Source: Metasolibacillus sp. (GTDB lineage Bacteria > Bacillota > Bacilli > Bacillales_A > Planococcaceae). From it: a DNA stretch of 64,000 nucleotides. The position numbers and the translations under genes were made by a program. Below, piece by piece: positions 53,578-62,913 of this stretch. Below the pieces are notes generated by a model. It was not told where the DNA came from and searched no databases. It saw nothing but the letters and a program-made list of their open reading frames with translations. Location: assembly GCF_025291715.1 (NCBI RefSeq), contig NZ_JAMBIZ010000006.1, positions 62,001 through 126,000 on the forward strand, written 5' to 3'. Within the stretch, counting starts at the first letter, position 1. Every line of letters begins with the position of its first letter.

Positions 53578-55218
53578 ATGGCAATTGTTATTGGGGGAGC
53601 TTGGCCATATGCCAATGGTTCATTGCATTTAGGACATATTGCAGCATTATTACCAGGAGATATTTTAGCGCGTTATTACCGTCAAAAGGGTGAGCATGTC
53701 TTATATGTGTCAGGAAGTGATTGTAACGGTACGCCGATTTCCATTCGCGCAAGTCAAGAAAATACAACTGTCGCAGCAATTGCAGACCATTATCACAGGG
53801 AGTTTGAAGAAAGCTTTACGAAGTTAGGTTTTTCGTATGATTTATACACAAGAACAGATGCACGACACCATCATCAAGCAGTGCAGCAGCTATTTTTACA
53901 GCTACTTGAAAAGGGCCATTTATATAGCAAAAAAGTGGAGCAGGCATATTGTGAAACAGACAAGCAATTTTTACCTGACCGCTTTGTAGAAGGTATTTGC
54001 CCGAATTGCGGTGCAAAGGCGAGGGGAGATCAATGTGACAACTGTTCAGCCATTTTAGACCCACTTAATTTATTGGAAAAGCGCTGTAAAATTTGTAGCA
54101 ATGAGCCTGTCATTAAAGAAACAGAGCATTTATATTTTGCCTTTAGTAAATTTCAAAAAGAGTTAGAGCAATTTGTTGCACAGGCGAAGCAGGAGAAGCG
54201 CTGGCGCGATAATGCGATTGCTTTAACGACCCGCTATTTAGCAGAAGGTGTGCCAGATCGTGCAGTGACCCGCGATTTACCAAATGGTATTGCAGTACCG
54301 ATTGATGGCTTTCGTGATAAAAAGATTTATGTATGGATTGAAGCTGTTGCAGGCTATTTAACGGCAAGCATAGAGTGGGCACAGCAGCATGGAGAAGAAC
54401 TAAAGGATTGGTGGAATGAGGAAACGATATCCTATTATATTCACGGCAAAGACAACATCCCGTTTCATAGTGTTATTTGGCCCGCTATTTTGATGGGGTT
54501 GAATAATCCATCATTGCCAACACATATTATTTCAAATGAATATTTGACATTGGAGAAAAGAAAGCTATCGACAAGTCAAAATTGGGCAGTATGGGTTCCT
54601 TATATGATTGAAAAATATGATGCAGATTCAATCCGTTACTTTTTAACGGTTAATGCACCTGAAAATCGCGATGCAGACTTTTCATGGCGAGAATTTATTT
54701 ACAGTCATAATGGGGAATTGCTTGGTGCATATGGCAATTTCGTTAACCGCACATTAAAATTTATCGAAAAATCATTTGAAGGCATTGTGCCAAATAGGAA
54801 AATAGATGAAGCAATTCGTCAGCAAACTGTTAGGCTTTATGAAAGTGTGGGCACGCTTATTGAAAAAGGTCATTTCAAGGAGGCGTTAGAGCAAGTTTTC
54901 TATTATATACGGGGGGCAAATCGTTATTTTGATGAGCAGCAGCCGTGGCTACAAGTGAAAGAAAACGTGGAGGCAGGGAAACAAACATTAGCAACATGCA
55001 CATATATCATTGCGAACTTAGCGCAGCTATTGCAGCCGTTTTTGCCATTTTCTGCAGAGAAAATTCGCACAATGCTGCAGCTCGAAACGATTGAATGGCA
55101 GGAGCAAATTGCCCAGCCAACGCATTTACAAGCGATTACACCTTTATTTGATCGCATTGATATAGCACAAATTGAAGAGGAATATAATACATTAATTTCA
55201 AATAAAGTTGACTTGTAG
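53578..55218 (+). CDS. metG: Methionyl-tRNA synthetase (T-box-controlled, KLSTS type)
   Basis: A 546-residue class I synthetase that charges tRNA-Met. HIGH is HLGH (17-20). The KMSKS loop reads KLSTS (329-333), so Thr replaces the second Lys. The connective zinc region has Cys141, 144, 153, 156, 170 and 173, two knuckles as in E. coli-type MetRS. It lacks the C-terminal tRNA-binding domain found in the housekeeping Bacillus enzyme. Together with its T-box, this suggests an additional, starvation- or inhibitor-responsive synthetase. A second copy elsewhere cannot be seen here. Confidence 0.92.
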   Translation: MAIVIGGAWPYANGSLHLGHIAALLPGDILARYYRQKGEHVLYVSGSDCNGTPISIRASQENTTVAAIADHYHREFEESFTKLGFSYDLYTRTDARHHHQAVQQLFLQLLEKGHLYSKKVEQAYCETDKQFLPDRFVEGICPNCGAKARGDQCDNCSAILDPLNLLEKRCKICSNEPVIKETEHLYFAFSKFQKELEQFVAQAKQEKRWRDNAIALTTRYLAEGVPDRAVTRDLPNGIAVPIDGFRDKKIYVWIEAVAGYLTASIEWAQQHGEELKDWWNEETISYYIHGKDNIPFHSVIWPAILMGLNNPSLPTHIISNEYLTLEKRKLSTSQNWAVWVPYMIEKYDADSIRYFLTVNAPENRDADFSWREFIYSHNGELLGAYGNFVNRTLKFIEKSFEGIVPNRKIDEAIRQQTVRLYESVGTLIEKGHFKEALEQVFYYIRGANRYFDEQQPWLQVKENVEAGKQTLATCTYIIANLAQLLQPFLPFSAEKIRTMLQLETIEWQEQIAQPTHLQAITPLFDRIDIAQIEEEYNTLISNKVDL

Positions 55219-55270
55219 AAAATATTCAGTTATAGTTGATTTACAAATTATCGGAAGTAGGTGATGTGAC

Positions 55271-55345
55271 ATGATGAATACGATTGCGATTGACAAACTG
55301 CCATTCAGCTTGTTCACTTTCACACGCCTACAGTGTACGTTTTGA
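55271..55345 (+). CDS. Candidate small ORF (24 residues)
   Basis: ATGATG at 55271 follows AGTAGGTG. It encodes MMNTIAIDKLPFSLFTF.. and ends TGA, just before a terminator hairpin. It may be a small peptide or leader of rsgA. Evidence is a ribosome site and position only. Confidence 0.25.
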   Translation: MMNTIAIDKLPFSLFTFTRLQCTF

Positions 55346-55386
55346 CGTATGCTTGTTTAGCTTTGTAAAAAAGATCCTATGTGTGT

Positions 55387-55430
55387 AAAAGTCTTGAACT
55401 GCTGAAATGGCAGCTCAGGACTTTTTTTAT
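55387..55430 (+). terminator. Terminator ahead of rsgA
   Basis: AAAAGTCTTGAACTGC/GCAGCTCAGGACTTTT followed by TTTTT ends transcription from the metG side. Confidence 0.85.
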
Positions 55431-55453
55431 ATACACTTTAGGAGGAATTTACA

Positions 55454-56515
55454 TTGAATTTAGGATTAACAGCATTTTTTAGTGAGCAAATCGAACAGCT
55501 AGAGGATAAATATAAAAAATACGTGCCAGCACGTGTGGTGTTGGAGCATAAGCATTCATATCGCGTTATAAGTGAGCATGGAGAGTGGCTAGCGACGATA
55601 GCGGGGAATTTTGCATATAACGCTTTTGCGCGCGAGGATTATCCAGCAGTAGGGGACTGGGTGTTAGTTGAGCAAATGCCTGGAGAGGAAAAGGCGATTA
55701 TTCATAAGCTATTACAGCGTAAGTCAGTATTTTCACGCAAAGTGGCAGGTTTAGAAATTGAAGAGCAAATTGTTGCAGCAAATGTTGATATTGTACTCTT
55801 AGTAATGAGCTTAAATGAGGATTTTAATATTCGCAGACTAGAGCGTTATTTAGTGGCAGCATGGGATTCTGGTGCAACGCCTGTTATTGTTTTAACAAAG
55901 GCGGATTTATGCGATGATGTGGCATATTATGTGTCAGAGGTGGAAGGTATCGCATTTGGTGTAGAAGTAATTGTGACGAGCGTAGTGACGCGGACTGGCT
56001 TTGAGCGATTAAGCGAGCTGTTCCCAGCAGGTGTGACAGGAGCGTTACTAGGATCTTCTGGTGCGGGGAAATCTACTTTAACGAATGCCCTTTTAGGAAC
56101 AGCACATATGAAAGTTTCTAGCATTCGAGAAGACGATGCCAAAGGGCGTCATACGACAACACATCGCGAGCTAGTAGCACTTGATTCAGGTGGCTGTTTA
56201 ATTGACACACCAGGTATGCGCGAGCTACAGCTTTGGAATCAATCAGATAGCCTTGCTGCAAGCTTCCAAGATATTGAACAGTTAATGGAGCAATGCCGCT
56301 TTAGAGATTGTACGCATAAAGGAGAGCCGCATTGCGCTGTACAAAAAGCGATTGATGGGGGAGTACTGGAATCAGCACGTCTCCAAAGCTATTTCAAGCT
56401 ACAACGTGAGCTAGCCTATATTGAGCGCAAAACTGATGCGCAGGCAAAGCAGGCTGAGCAGCGCAAATGGAAGCAAATTTCTAAAGGGATGAAATCGAAC
56501 AAAAAATATAAGTAA
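55454..56515 (+). CDS. rsgA: Ribosome small subunit-dependent GTPase A
   Basis: A 353-residue circularly permuted GTPase that acts in late 30S assembly. An N-terminal OB-fold is followed by TKAD (G4), GSSGAGKST (G1), DTPG (G3) and a zinc site of the form CRFRDCTHKGEPHC. The start is TTG at 55454, eight bases after GGAGG. It is about 60 residues longer than the common Bacillus RsgA/YloQ, with a charged C-terminal tail, so it may be a second copy. No partner gene adjoins it. Confidence 0.9.
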   Translation: MNLGLTAFFSEQIEQLEDKYKKYVPARVVLEHKHSYRVISEHGEWLATIAGNFAYNAFAREDYPAVGDWVLVEQMPGEEKAIIHKLLQRKSVFSRKVAGLEIEEQIVAANVDIVLLVMSLNEDFNIRRLERYLVAAWDSGATPVIVLTKADLCDDVAYYVSEVEGIAFGVEVIVTSVVTRTGFERLSELFPAGVTGALLGSSGAGKSTLTNALLGTAHMKVSSIREDDAKGRHTTTHRELVALDSGGCLIDTPGMRELQLWNQSDSLAASFQDIEQLMEQCRFRDCTHKGEPHCAVQKAIDGGVLESARLQSYFKLQRELAYIERKTDAQAKQAEQRKWKQISKGMKSNKKYK

Positions 56516-56573
56516 TATTTTTTTATCTGCCAGAATCGTTGATTGAAAGAATTGAATTTTTACAAACAATTAG

Positions 56574-56613
56574 CCTTCACCTCATATTTTGAGGTGGAGG
56601 TCTTGTGTAATTT
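56574..56613 (+). terminator. Terminator-like hairpin after rsgA
   Basis: CCTTCACCTCA pairs with TGAGGTGGAGG (one G-T pair), followed by a weak T-rich tract. Confidence 0.55.
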
Positions 56614-56732
56614 ATGGATAAATATGTATGGTTGTGTTTATTTATAAAAGTAATGAATTGTACGCTACTACTCCTATAGTGTCAATTATTTAATTCAATT
56701 TATATATTATGAATAAGGGTTGATTTTTGTAG

Positions 56733-56774
56733 AAAATTCAGATAATATTTAAAAAAGATAATTCTCTGAAAAAG
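56733..56774 (+). promoter_or_regulatory. Two candidate CodY boxes
   Basis: Against AATTTTCWGAAAATT, 56760-56774 (AATTCTCTGAAAAAG) matches 12 of 15 and 56733-56747 matches 11 of 15. They lie before a peptide-binding lipoprotein gene, a usual CodY target. In AT-rich DNA such matches are weak evidence. Confidence 0.3.
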
Positions 56775-56798
56775 AGATGATAAAGGGAGGATTTGCGA

Positions 56799-58412
56799 AT
56801 GAAGAGTAATAAACTATGGCTAGTGCTTTTAATATCGGCACTTATCGTTGTTCTTGCCGCATGCGGTAGCGATGATAAAGGGAAAGAGACAGATAAAGAA
56901 GGCGATACAGCAAGCAATGACAATCAAAATACAGAAACAGTAACTGGTGGAAATCTAGTTTTAGAAGTATTATCAGAGGCTGTTGAGCTTGACCCACACG
57001 GTTCAAATGACGTGCCGTCTAACAACGTACAAGCAAATATTTATGAAACTTTAGTAGTACGTAATTTTGACACAGGTGAAATCGAGCCATTATTAGCAGA
57101 ATCATGGGAACAAATTGATGATTTAACATTACAATTAAAATTACGTCAAGACGTTAAATTCCATGACGGAACACCTTTCAATGCAGAAGCTGTAAAAATT
57201 AACTTAGACCGTTTATTAGACCCAGTAGTAGCATCACCACGTGCTTCAAACTTTGAGCCTATCGAATCGGTTACAGTTGTAGATGAATATACAGTAGATA
57301 TTAAGACAAAAGCACCTTATGGGCCGCTATTAGCGGTATTAACACATGCCGGTGGCTACATGATTAGCCCAGCGGTGATTGCAAAAGATTATGAAGAAGC
57401 GGGTGACGATGCTTCAAAGCTTCGCGCTTATGTAAATGCCAACCCAGTTGGTACAGGCTTCTTAAAATATGATGCATGGGTTCCAGGACAAGAAATTCGT
57501 TTAGTGAAAAATGAAGAGTATTGGGGCGAGAAAGTAGCATATGATTCAGCAGTATTTAAAACAGTACCTGAAAGCGCAACACGTGCAGCTGACTTAGAAG
57601 TAGGTAACGCACATATTATTGATCCAGTACAACCAACAGAAGTAGCAATGGTAGAAAACTTTGCAACAGTAAATGAGCAACCATCGATGTCTATCGCGTA
57701 CATCGGCTTTAACGCACAAAAAGCTCCATTCGATAACGAAAAAGTGCGCCTAGCAATTTCTAAAGCAATCGATCGCGAAGAAATTTTACAAGGTGTTTAT
57801 GATGGCTTTGGTGTAGCTGCTAAAGGTCCATTATCACCAATGATTTGGGGCCAAAGCGACGATATTGTACCACAGGACTACAATATTGAAGAAGCAAAAG
57901 CATTACTTGCAGAAGCTGGATATCCAGATGGCTTCAAAACAGCAATTTGGACAAATGACAATCCACAACGTCAACAAATTGCGATTGTTTTACAAGAAAA
58001 ATTAAAGCAATTAAATATTGATGTTAGCATTGAAGTAATGGAGTGGGGCGCATATTTAGAGAAAACGGGTGCTGGCGACCATGAGATGTTCATCTTAGGC
58101 TGGTCTGCATCAACAGGTGATGCGGATGGTGCATTATATCCACTATTCCACACATCTGATATTGGTAACAACAACCGTACTCGTTTCTCAAATGCTGAAG
58201 TAGACAAATTATTGGATGCAGCACGTGTTGAAACAGATAGTGATACACGTTTAGGCTACTATAAAGAAATTCAAACGCTTCTTAACGAGAAAGCACCAGC
58301 GGCGTTTTTACACCACCAAGCTTATTTAACAGGTGTAAGCAAAAAAGTAACGGACTTTACAGTTGATCCAACAGGTATTTACAAAATTCAACATGTGAAA
58401 TTAACCGAATAA
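56799..58412 (+). CDS. Oligopeptide/glutathione-type binding lipoprotein (family 5)
   Basis: A 537-residue extracellular solute-binding protein lipid-anchored at LAACGS. The mature protein has the family-5 pattern (WEQIDDLTLQLKLRQDVKFHDGTPFNAEAVK near the start). The ATG at 56799 follows AAAGGGAGG. It stands alone, without permease or ATPase genes, so it must use a transporter encoded elsewhere. Peptides, glutathione or nickel are possible ligands. Confidence 0.92.
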   Translation: MKSNKLWLVLLISALIVVLAACGSDDKGKETDKEGDTASNDNQNTETVTGGNLVLEVLSEAVELDPHGSNDVPSNNVQANIYETLVVRNFDTGEIEPLLAESWEQIDDLTLQLKLRQDVKFHDGTPFNAEAVKINLDRLLDPVVASPRASNFEPIESVTVVDEYTVDIKTKAPYGPLLAVLTHAGGYMISPAVIAKDYEEAGDDASKLRAYVNANPVGTGFLKYDAWVPGQEIRLVKNEEYWGEKVAYDSAVFKTVPESATRAADLEVGNAHIIDPVQPTEVAMVENFATVNEQPSMSIAYIGFNAQKAPFDNEKVRLAISKAIDREEILQGVYDGFGVAAKGPLSPMIWGQSDDIVPQDYNIEEAKALLAEAGYPDGFKTAIWTNDNPQRQQIAIVLQEKLKQLNIDVSIEVMEWGAYLEKTGAGDHEMFILGWSASTGDADGALYPLFHTSDIGNNNRTRFSNAEVDKLLDAARVETDSDTRLGYYKEIQTLLNEKAPAAFLHHQAYLTGVSKKVTDFTVDPTGIYKIQHVKLTE

Positions 58413-58420
58413 TCCTGTTA

Positions 58421-58448
58421 TAGACAAAGCCGATTTCGGCTTTGTCTA
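58421..58448 (+). terminator. Terminator after the binding lipoprotein
   Basis: TAGACAAAGCCGA-TT-TCGGCTTTGTCTA is a 28-bp perfect stem nine bases after the stop. Confidence 0.85.
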
Positions 58449-58514
58449 TAAATATTTTCTGCATTATATAAATGATTGGTATACTAAATGTACAAACAAA
58501 AGTAGGTGAGAATT

Positions 58515-59015
58515 GTGCGACAAAATAGTTTACCACCCATTATTGATGAAAATACGAAAGTGCTGATTGTTGGGTCAATGCCAAGCGTACAATCATTAGA
58601 GAAACAACAATACTATGGCAATGCTCGTAATCATTTTTGGCCAATTATTGCTGTACTTGTAGATGAGGAAATGCCCGACGATTATGCACAGCGTGTTGCT
58701 CTGTTGAAAAAGAACGGAATTGGCTTGTGGGATTCGATTCAATCATGTGAACGGCAAGGGAGCTTAGATACCAATATTCGCAACGAGGTAGCAAATGATT
58801 TCACATGGCTATTTCGAGAATATCCTCACATAAAAGCAGTGCTATTTAATGGAGCGAAAGCCTTTAATGTATTTAAAAAGCATATAGGATTGGATATATT
58901 AGATGGACGGGATTATCATAAAATGCCATCGACAAGCCCAATACCAGGGAAAAATATTAAAACATTTGAGCAAAAAATAGAAGCTTGGCATGTTATGAAA
59001 CAATATATTGTATAG
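58515..59015 (+). CDS. Hypoxanthine/uracil-type DNA glycosylase (HDG family)
   Basis: A 166-residue member of the uracil-DNA glycosylase superfamily, family 6. The N-terminal motif reads VGSMPS, the substrate block QQYYGNARNHFWPI, and the C-terminal loop MPSTSPIPG. Relatives remove hypoxanthine (deaminated adenine). The GTG at 58515 is favoured by AGGTG spacing; a GTG three codons earlier is possible. It begins a run of DNA-repair-type genes. Confidence 0.88.
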   Translation: MRQNSLPPIIDENTKVLIVGSMPSVQSLEKQQYYGNARNHFWPIIAVLVDEEMPDDYAQRVALLKKNGIGLWDSIQSCERQGSLDTNIRNEVANDFTWLFREYPHIKAVLFNGAKAFNVFKKHIGLDILDGRDYHKMPSTSPIPGKNIKTFEQKIEAWHVMKQYIV

Positions 59016-59204
59016 TTTAGCAAACTGTTTGAAATTTGCTGTTTTTTTGATTATGCTGTAATAAAGTGAAGCTTCAAATAATAGAATTTACCTCTATTGT
59101 TTGTTAGTGGAAAGAATCGAGGAGTTCACATTACATAGTTACTTTTTCTGTGCAAATTTTTAATATTTTGCCAGATGAAATGAAGATTGAAAGGGGATTT
59201 TTTT

Positions 59205-59675
59205 GTGTATCGTACAATAGAGGATTTTTCAAAAGATTGGCATGTCTCTTCAAAAGGAACGCTCAATGTATTCAAAGCGATTACAGATGAAAAAATGGGC
59301 CAACCCATTGTAGCAGGTCACAATACACTAGGTTGGTTAGCGTGGCATTTAGTTGGAGTAGCCGGTGCATTTGGACACTTTGCGGGCTTACAAATACCTG
59401 CTCCTGGACCAGATATGGAGATGCCTAATAATATGGCAGATATTGTTGAAGCATATGAGGCAGTTATTGACGCATACCAAAAGGAAATCGCTACATTGTC
59501 TGATGAACAGCTGACAGAGGAGGTAGCTGCATTTGGTGGCTCCATGCAACGTGGTGCTCTGTTTAGAGTACTAATCGACCATCAAACACATCACCGTGGT
59601 CAAATGACAGTATTATTACGTCAAGCAGGCTTAACTGTGCCACCAGTAATGGGACCAACTGCTGAAATGAGCTAA
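59205..59675 (+). CDS. DinB-family four-helix metalloprotein
   Basis: A 156-residue helical bundle of the DinB/YfiT superfamily. Expected metal ligands are the His in GHNTLGWLAWHL and the HHRGQ motif in DHQTHHRGQM. The GTG at 59205 follows AAGGGG; a TTG six codons earlier is less likely. Relatives are thiol transferases or unknown; some are damage-induced. It lies 18 bp before ogt and may be transcribed with it. Confidence 0.88.
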   Translation: MYRTIEDFSKDWHVSSKGTLNVFKAITDEKMGQPIVAGHNTLGWLAWHLVGVAGAFGHFAGLQIPAPGPDMEMPNNMADIVEAYEAVIDAYQKEIATLSDEQLTEEVAAFGGSMQRGALFRVLIDHQTHHRGQMTVLLRQAGLTVPPVMGPTAEMS

Positions 59676-59693
59676 CATAATGGGGGTATTCAA

Positions 59694-60206
59694 ATGTCTA
59701 AAAAAATCTATTGGGCAAATTTCTGCTATGAAAATATACAATTCGTGATTGCGGCAACAGAACAGGGCTTATGTTACACAGGCTCATTCCATGAAAATGA
59801 AGAAGAATTGCTTGTTTGGGCGAAAAAGCGTTATAAAGATAGCGAAGTAAGAGAAGATGAGCGTAAATTAAAGCTTTACACAGAGCAATTTATCGAATAT
59901 TTTCAGGGGCAAAGAAAGCAATTTGATTTTGCAATAGATTATAAGGGTACCCCTTTCCAAGAAAGTGTGTGGCAGGAATTACAAAAAATTCCTTATGGAG
60001 AAGTCTGTACATATTCAGACATTGCTAGTCGTATCGGAAACCCGAAGGCAGTACGAGCTGTAGGCGGAGCAATTGGAGCAAATCCAGTAATTATCGTGAT
60101 ACCATGTCATCGAGTTATTGGGAAAGATGGCTCTTTAACAGGATTTAGCTCAGGTATGGAGCTGAAAAAAGCTTTATTGGCAGTTGAGGGAAAACTATAC
60201 GTATAG
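59694..60206 (+). CDS. ogt: Methylated-DNA-protein-cysteine methyltransferase
   Basis: A 170-residue suicide enzyme that removes O6-alkyl groups from guanine in DNA. The acceptor Cys is in IPCHRVIG, and the YGEVCTYSDIA and PKAVRAVGGA blocks are present. There is no Ada-type N-terminal domain. GGGGG lies just before the ATG. Together with the DinB-like and HDG genes it forms a DNA-repair neighbourhood. Confidence 0.95.
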   Translation: MSKKIYWANFCYENIQFVIAATEQGLCYTGSFHENEEELLVWAKKRYKDSEVREDERKLKLYTEQFIEYFQGQRKQFDFAIDYKGTPFQESVWQELQKIPYGEVCTYSDIASRIGNPKAVRAVGGAIGANPVIIVIPCHRVIGKDGSLTGFSSGMELKKALLAVEGKLYV

Positions 60207-60309
60207 CAAAATAATGTTAATTAAGATGGCGCTTTTCACAAATATTTAGATAAAAGTAATGGATTATTCAACAATTGTAGCATTATAGAAAGCTAAGGAG
60301 AGGGTTTTC

Positions 60310-60882
60310 GTGCTAATAAACGACTTTGATCAAAGGTTCCAAGAGGTTAGGCAGTTAATTTTTATTGATGAGAATGATTTTTTACGTGAAAAATGTCCAG
60401 ACACAGACAAATTATACGCTGCTCTCCGTTTAGGTGATGCTCTTTTACTGCAACCAACGATAGAAAATGATTTAAAGTATAAAACATATCGTAAAGTTGG
60501 TTATTTAAATAGACTAGTAGGATGTATCGCAACATCGTTATATTACTTAAAGGAGGCGCTAGATTATTTTGAGCCAAAGGGCGGGGAAGAGTATGTGCTA
60601 ACGCTTATTAATTACGGAGAAACAATCAAGCATACGAAAGAATATGAAAAATCACTACATATATTTGAACAAGTATTAACATATTGCAATGAACATAATT
60701 TACCACAGTTTGAGGATAGCGTATGGCAGTTTAAAGGGAAATGTTATTTAGAGCAGGGCGATGTAGCAAGTGCAGAGCGCTGTTTTTATAAGGCATATAC
60801 AATCCGTAAAAAGCGCAATGATAAAAAAATGCTTATTCCATCTGAAAATGCCTTGAAATATATCGGCAAAATTAAGCGTTAA
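60310..60882 (+). CDS. TPR-containing protein
   Basis: A 190-residue soluble protein of tetratricopeptide-like helical pairs (YTLINYGETIKHTKEYEKSLHIFEQVL-like and KGKCYLEQGDVASAERCFYKAYTIRKKR blocks). The GTG at 60310 follows AAGGAGAGGG. It probably binds another protein; no function is known. A terminator-like stem follows. Confidence 0.8.
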   Translation: MLINDFDQRFQEVRQLIFIDENDFLREKCPDTDKLYAALRLGDALLLQPTIENDLKYKTYRKVGYLNRLVGCIATSLYYLKEALDYFEPKGGEEYVLTLINYGETIKHTKEYEKSLHIFEQVLTYCNEHNLPQFEDSVWQFKGKCYLEQGDVASAERCFYKAYTIRKKRNDKKMLIPSENALKYIGKIKR

Positions 60883-60931
60883 AAGGCAGCCTGACAAGTA
60901 GTTAAATGAGCTATTTGCTAGGCTGTCTTTT
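60883..60931 (+). terminator. Terminator after the TPR gene
   Basis: AAGGCAGCCT pairs with AGGCTGTCTT at the ends of a longer imperfect stem, followed by a T-rich tract. Confidence 0.7.
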
Positions 60932-61005
60932 ATTATAATTTAGCCTCTGACGAATGAGGCATGTTCGCAAAAATCTGGACGCAATTATACGAAGAGTCAA
61001 TTGAA

Positions 61006-61773
61006 TTATTTAAAGAAATCATAAGTATTTTTAGCTAATAATGTAATCGTTACAATGATAAATAATATGCGTACATAGCCGCTTCCACGTTTAATAGCAT
61101 ATTTTGAACCACATATAGCTCCTGCAATTTGTGCTGCTCCCATAATAAGACCATATGCATAATTCACTTGTCCAAGTGACATAAACATCAACAATCCGCC
61201 AATGTTGCTCCCAAAGTTTAAAAACTTTGCATTGCCTGCTGCTTTTAAAAAATCAAAGCCAATGATAAGAAAGGCAAAAATTAAAAATGAGCCTGTTCCA
61301 GGGCCTAAAAAGCCATCGTAAAAGCCGATAGCAAATAATACAAACAAAAAGGCAATAAGCTTTTTAGTCGATAAGCTTTTATAGGTAGATAGCTGTCCCC
61401 AATCCTTTTTGAAAATTGTATAAACTGCTACAGCAGCTAGCATGACCAGCATTAATGGCTTTAAAATTTCTGGGTTGATTAAATGAACAACCCATGCTCC
61501 GAGCATTGAGCCGAAAAATGATAAAGGAAACCATTTATAAACAGATTTCATATCGAGCTTTCCAGAACGATAAAAGGTAATCGTACTAGTCAGAGAACCT
61601 AAGGAACCTGCAAGCTTATTAGTTGCAACAGCAGAAGCAGGGCTCATTCCTGTAAAAAGCAATGCAGGCAGTGTAATAAGGCCACCCCCACCAACAACAG
61701 AGTCAACGAATGCGGCTAAAAAGCCGAAGAAAATTAAAATAATAATTAGTGAAATATCTAAATCAAAGGGCAT
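61006..61773 (-). CDS. TauE/SafE (TSUP) family permease
   Basis: A 255-residue membrane protein with about eight helices. The family blocks AAFVDSVVGGGGLITLPALLFTGMSPASAVATNKLAG and GFYDGFLGPGTGSF are present. It is the sulfite/sulfonate exporter type. It stands alone on the minus strand between convergent and divergent neighbours. The cargo is unknown. Confidence 0.92.
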   Translation of the reverse strand: MPFDLDISLIIILIFFGFLAAFVDSVVGGGGLITLPALLFTGMSPASAVATNKLAGSLGSLTSTITFYRSGKLDMKSVYKWFPLSFFGSMLGAWVVHLINPEILKPLMLVMLAAVAVYTIFKKDWGQLSTYKSLSTKKLIAFLFVLFAIGFYDGFLGPGTGSFLIFAFLIIGFDFLKAAGNAKFLNFGSNIGGLLMFMSLGQVNYAYGLIMGAAQIAGAICGSKYAIKRGSGYVRILFIIVTITLLAKNTYDFFK

Positions 61774-61871
61774 TGTTCAACCTTCTTTCTATTGTACAAT
61801 TGAATCGTACCTGAAAATAGCTCATCATCACAACAATATTTTGCTATAGTAAAAAGGTGAGGTGAAAGTGA

Positions 61872-62558
61872 ATGAAAAAATATCAACATTTATTATTTGA
61901 TTTAGATGACACATTACTCGATTTTGGAGCGGCAGAGGATTTGGCACTGCATCGTTTATTTGAGGAGCAAAAAATTCCTTTAACTGAAGAGGTAGAAGAA
62001 AAATACCGTCAAATTAATAGCAGCTTATGGACACAATTTGAGCATGGCGAAATTACACGTGATGAAGTGATTACGACGCGCTTTGCTAAATTATTTGCAG
62101 CATACGATCAAGGAGTTGATGGGGTACTATTTGATACGAAATATCGCAATTATTTAGCGGAAAGCAAAGTGTTTGTGAAGGGAGCATGGGAGATTGTCAA
62201 TGAGCTAGCGCGTCAATTTGATTTATATTTAGTGACCAATGGTGTATCTGTAACTCAATATAAACGTTTGCAAGTAACGGGATTAGCTCCATTTTTTAAA
62301 AATGTCTTCGTATCTGAGGATACAGGCTATCAAAAGCCAATGAAAGGCTATTTTGATTATGTATTTGAACGTATTCCCAATTTCCGCATAGAAGAGGCAT
62401 TGATTATTGGTGACTCTTTTTCGGCAGATATAGTAGGCGGTATTCAGGCAGGTATCGACACTTGCTGGTTCAACCAGCATGGCAAAGCGCCAGTTGAAAA
62501 TTACAAACCTAAATATGAAATAGCAGAGTTACAGCAGCTAGCGAAAATTTTATTATAA
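61872..62558 (+). CDS. YjjG-type HAD nucleotidase
   Basis: A 228-residue hydrolase of the haloacid dehalogenase superfamily. The nucleophile and acid are Asp10 and Asp12 in LLFDLDDTLLDF, with motif II LVTNG, Lys in YQKP and the last acids in IIGDSFSADI. Relatives dephosphorylate non-canonical pyrimidine nucleotides. AGGTGA precedes the ATG, and a strong terminator follows. Confidence 0.9.
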   Translation: MKKYQHLLFDLDDTLLDFGAAEDLALHRLFEEQKIPLTEEVEEKYRQINSSLWTQFEHGEITRDEVITTRFAKLFAAYDQGVDGVLFDTKYRNYLAESKVFVKGAWEIVNELARQFDLYLVTNGVSVTQYKRLQVTGLAPFFKNVFVSEDTGYQKPMKGYFDYVFERIPNFRIEEALIIGDSFSADIVGGIQAGIDTCWFNQHGKAPVENYKPKYEIAELQQLAKILL

Positions 62559-62605
62559 AAAAGTCGATGTACACCAAAAGCTTTGGTATGTACATCGACT
62601 TTTTA
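62557..62605 (+). terminator. Terminator after the HAD gene
   Basis: AAAAAAGTCGATGTACA and its complement flank a loop, followed by a T-run; the hairpin overlaps the last bases of the gene. Confidence 0.88.
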
Positions 62606-62650
62606 GTTTCGATTACAATATAAAACACTGTAATGTTTTTGATTTTCTTT

Positions 62651-62812
62651 GTAGTTCGTAGTTTATTATTTTCATCTTTGTCACCGCATATGAGCAAGCT
62701 GTACCGCAAATTGAGCAGATGCCTGTACAGTTTGATGCTGCGGTGGTGATTTTGATTCAAGTAGCCATAGAGAAGAATAGTAGGCATCTGAGATCGCAAT
62801 CAGATACATGAT
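62651..62812 (+). pseudogene. Possible gene remnant in the gap after the HAD gene
   Basis: This 355-bp gap (62559-62913) has no clear gene. A frame with no start (62651-62812, opening after a TAG) reads like coding sequence (VTAYEQAVPQIEQMPVQF, then VVILIQVAIEKNSRHL) and ends TGA. It may be a degraded 3' end of an old gene. I do not recognise the family. Confidence 0.25.
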
Positions 62813-62913
62813 AAATAATAAACATTTGGTTCAATGATTCAACGAAAATTTCTCCTTATATTTGAAAATTGGTGCCCTAATTATTGTACGGCTATCGTAA
62901 CAAAAGGTTTCAA

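Noticed and set aside
62509..62799. A 96-codon minus-strand frame after the HAD gene
   Set aside because: It runs through the terminator into the HAD gene, and its composition is not protein-like.
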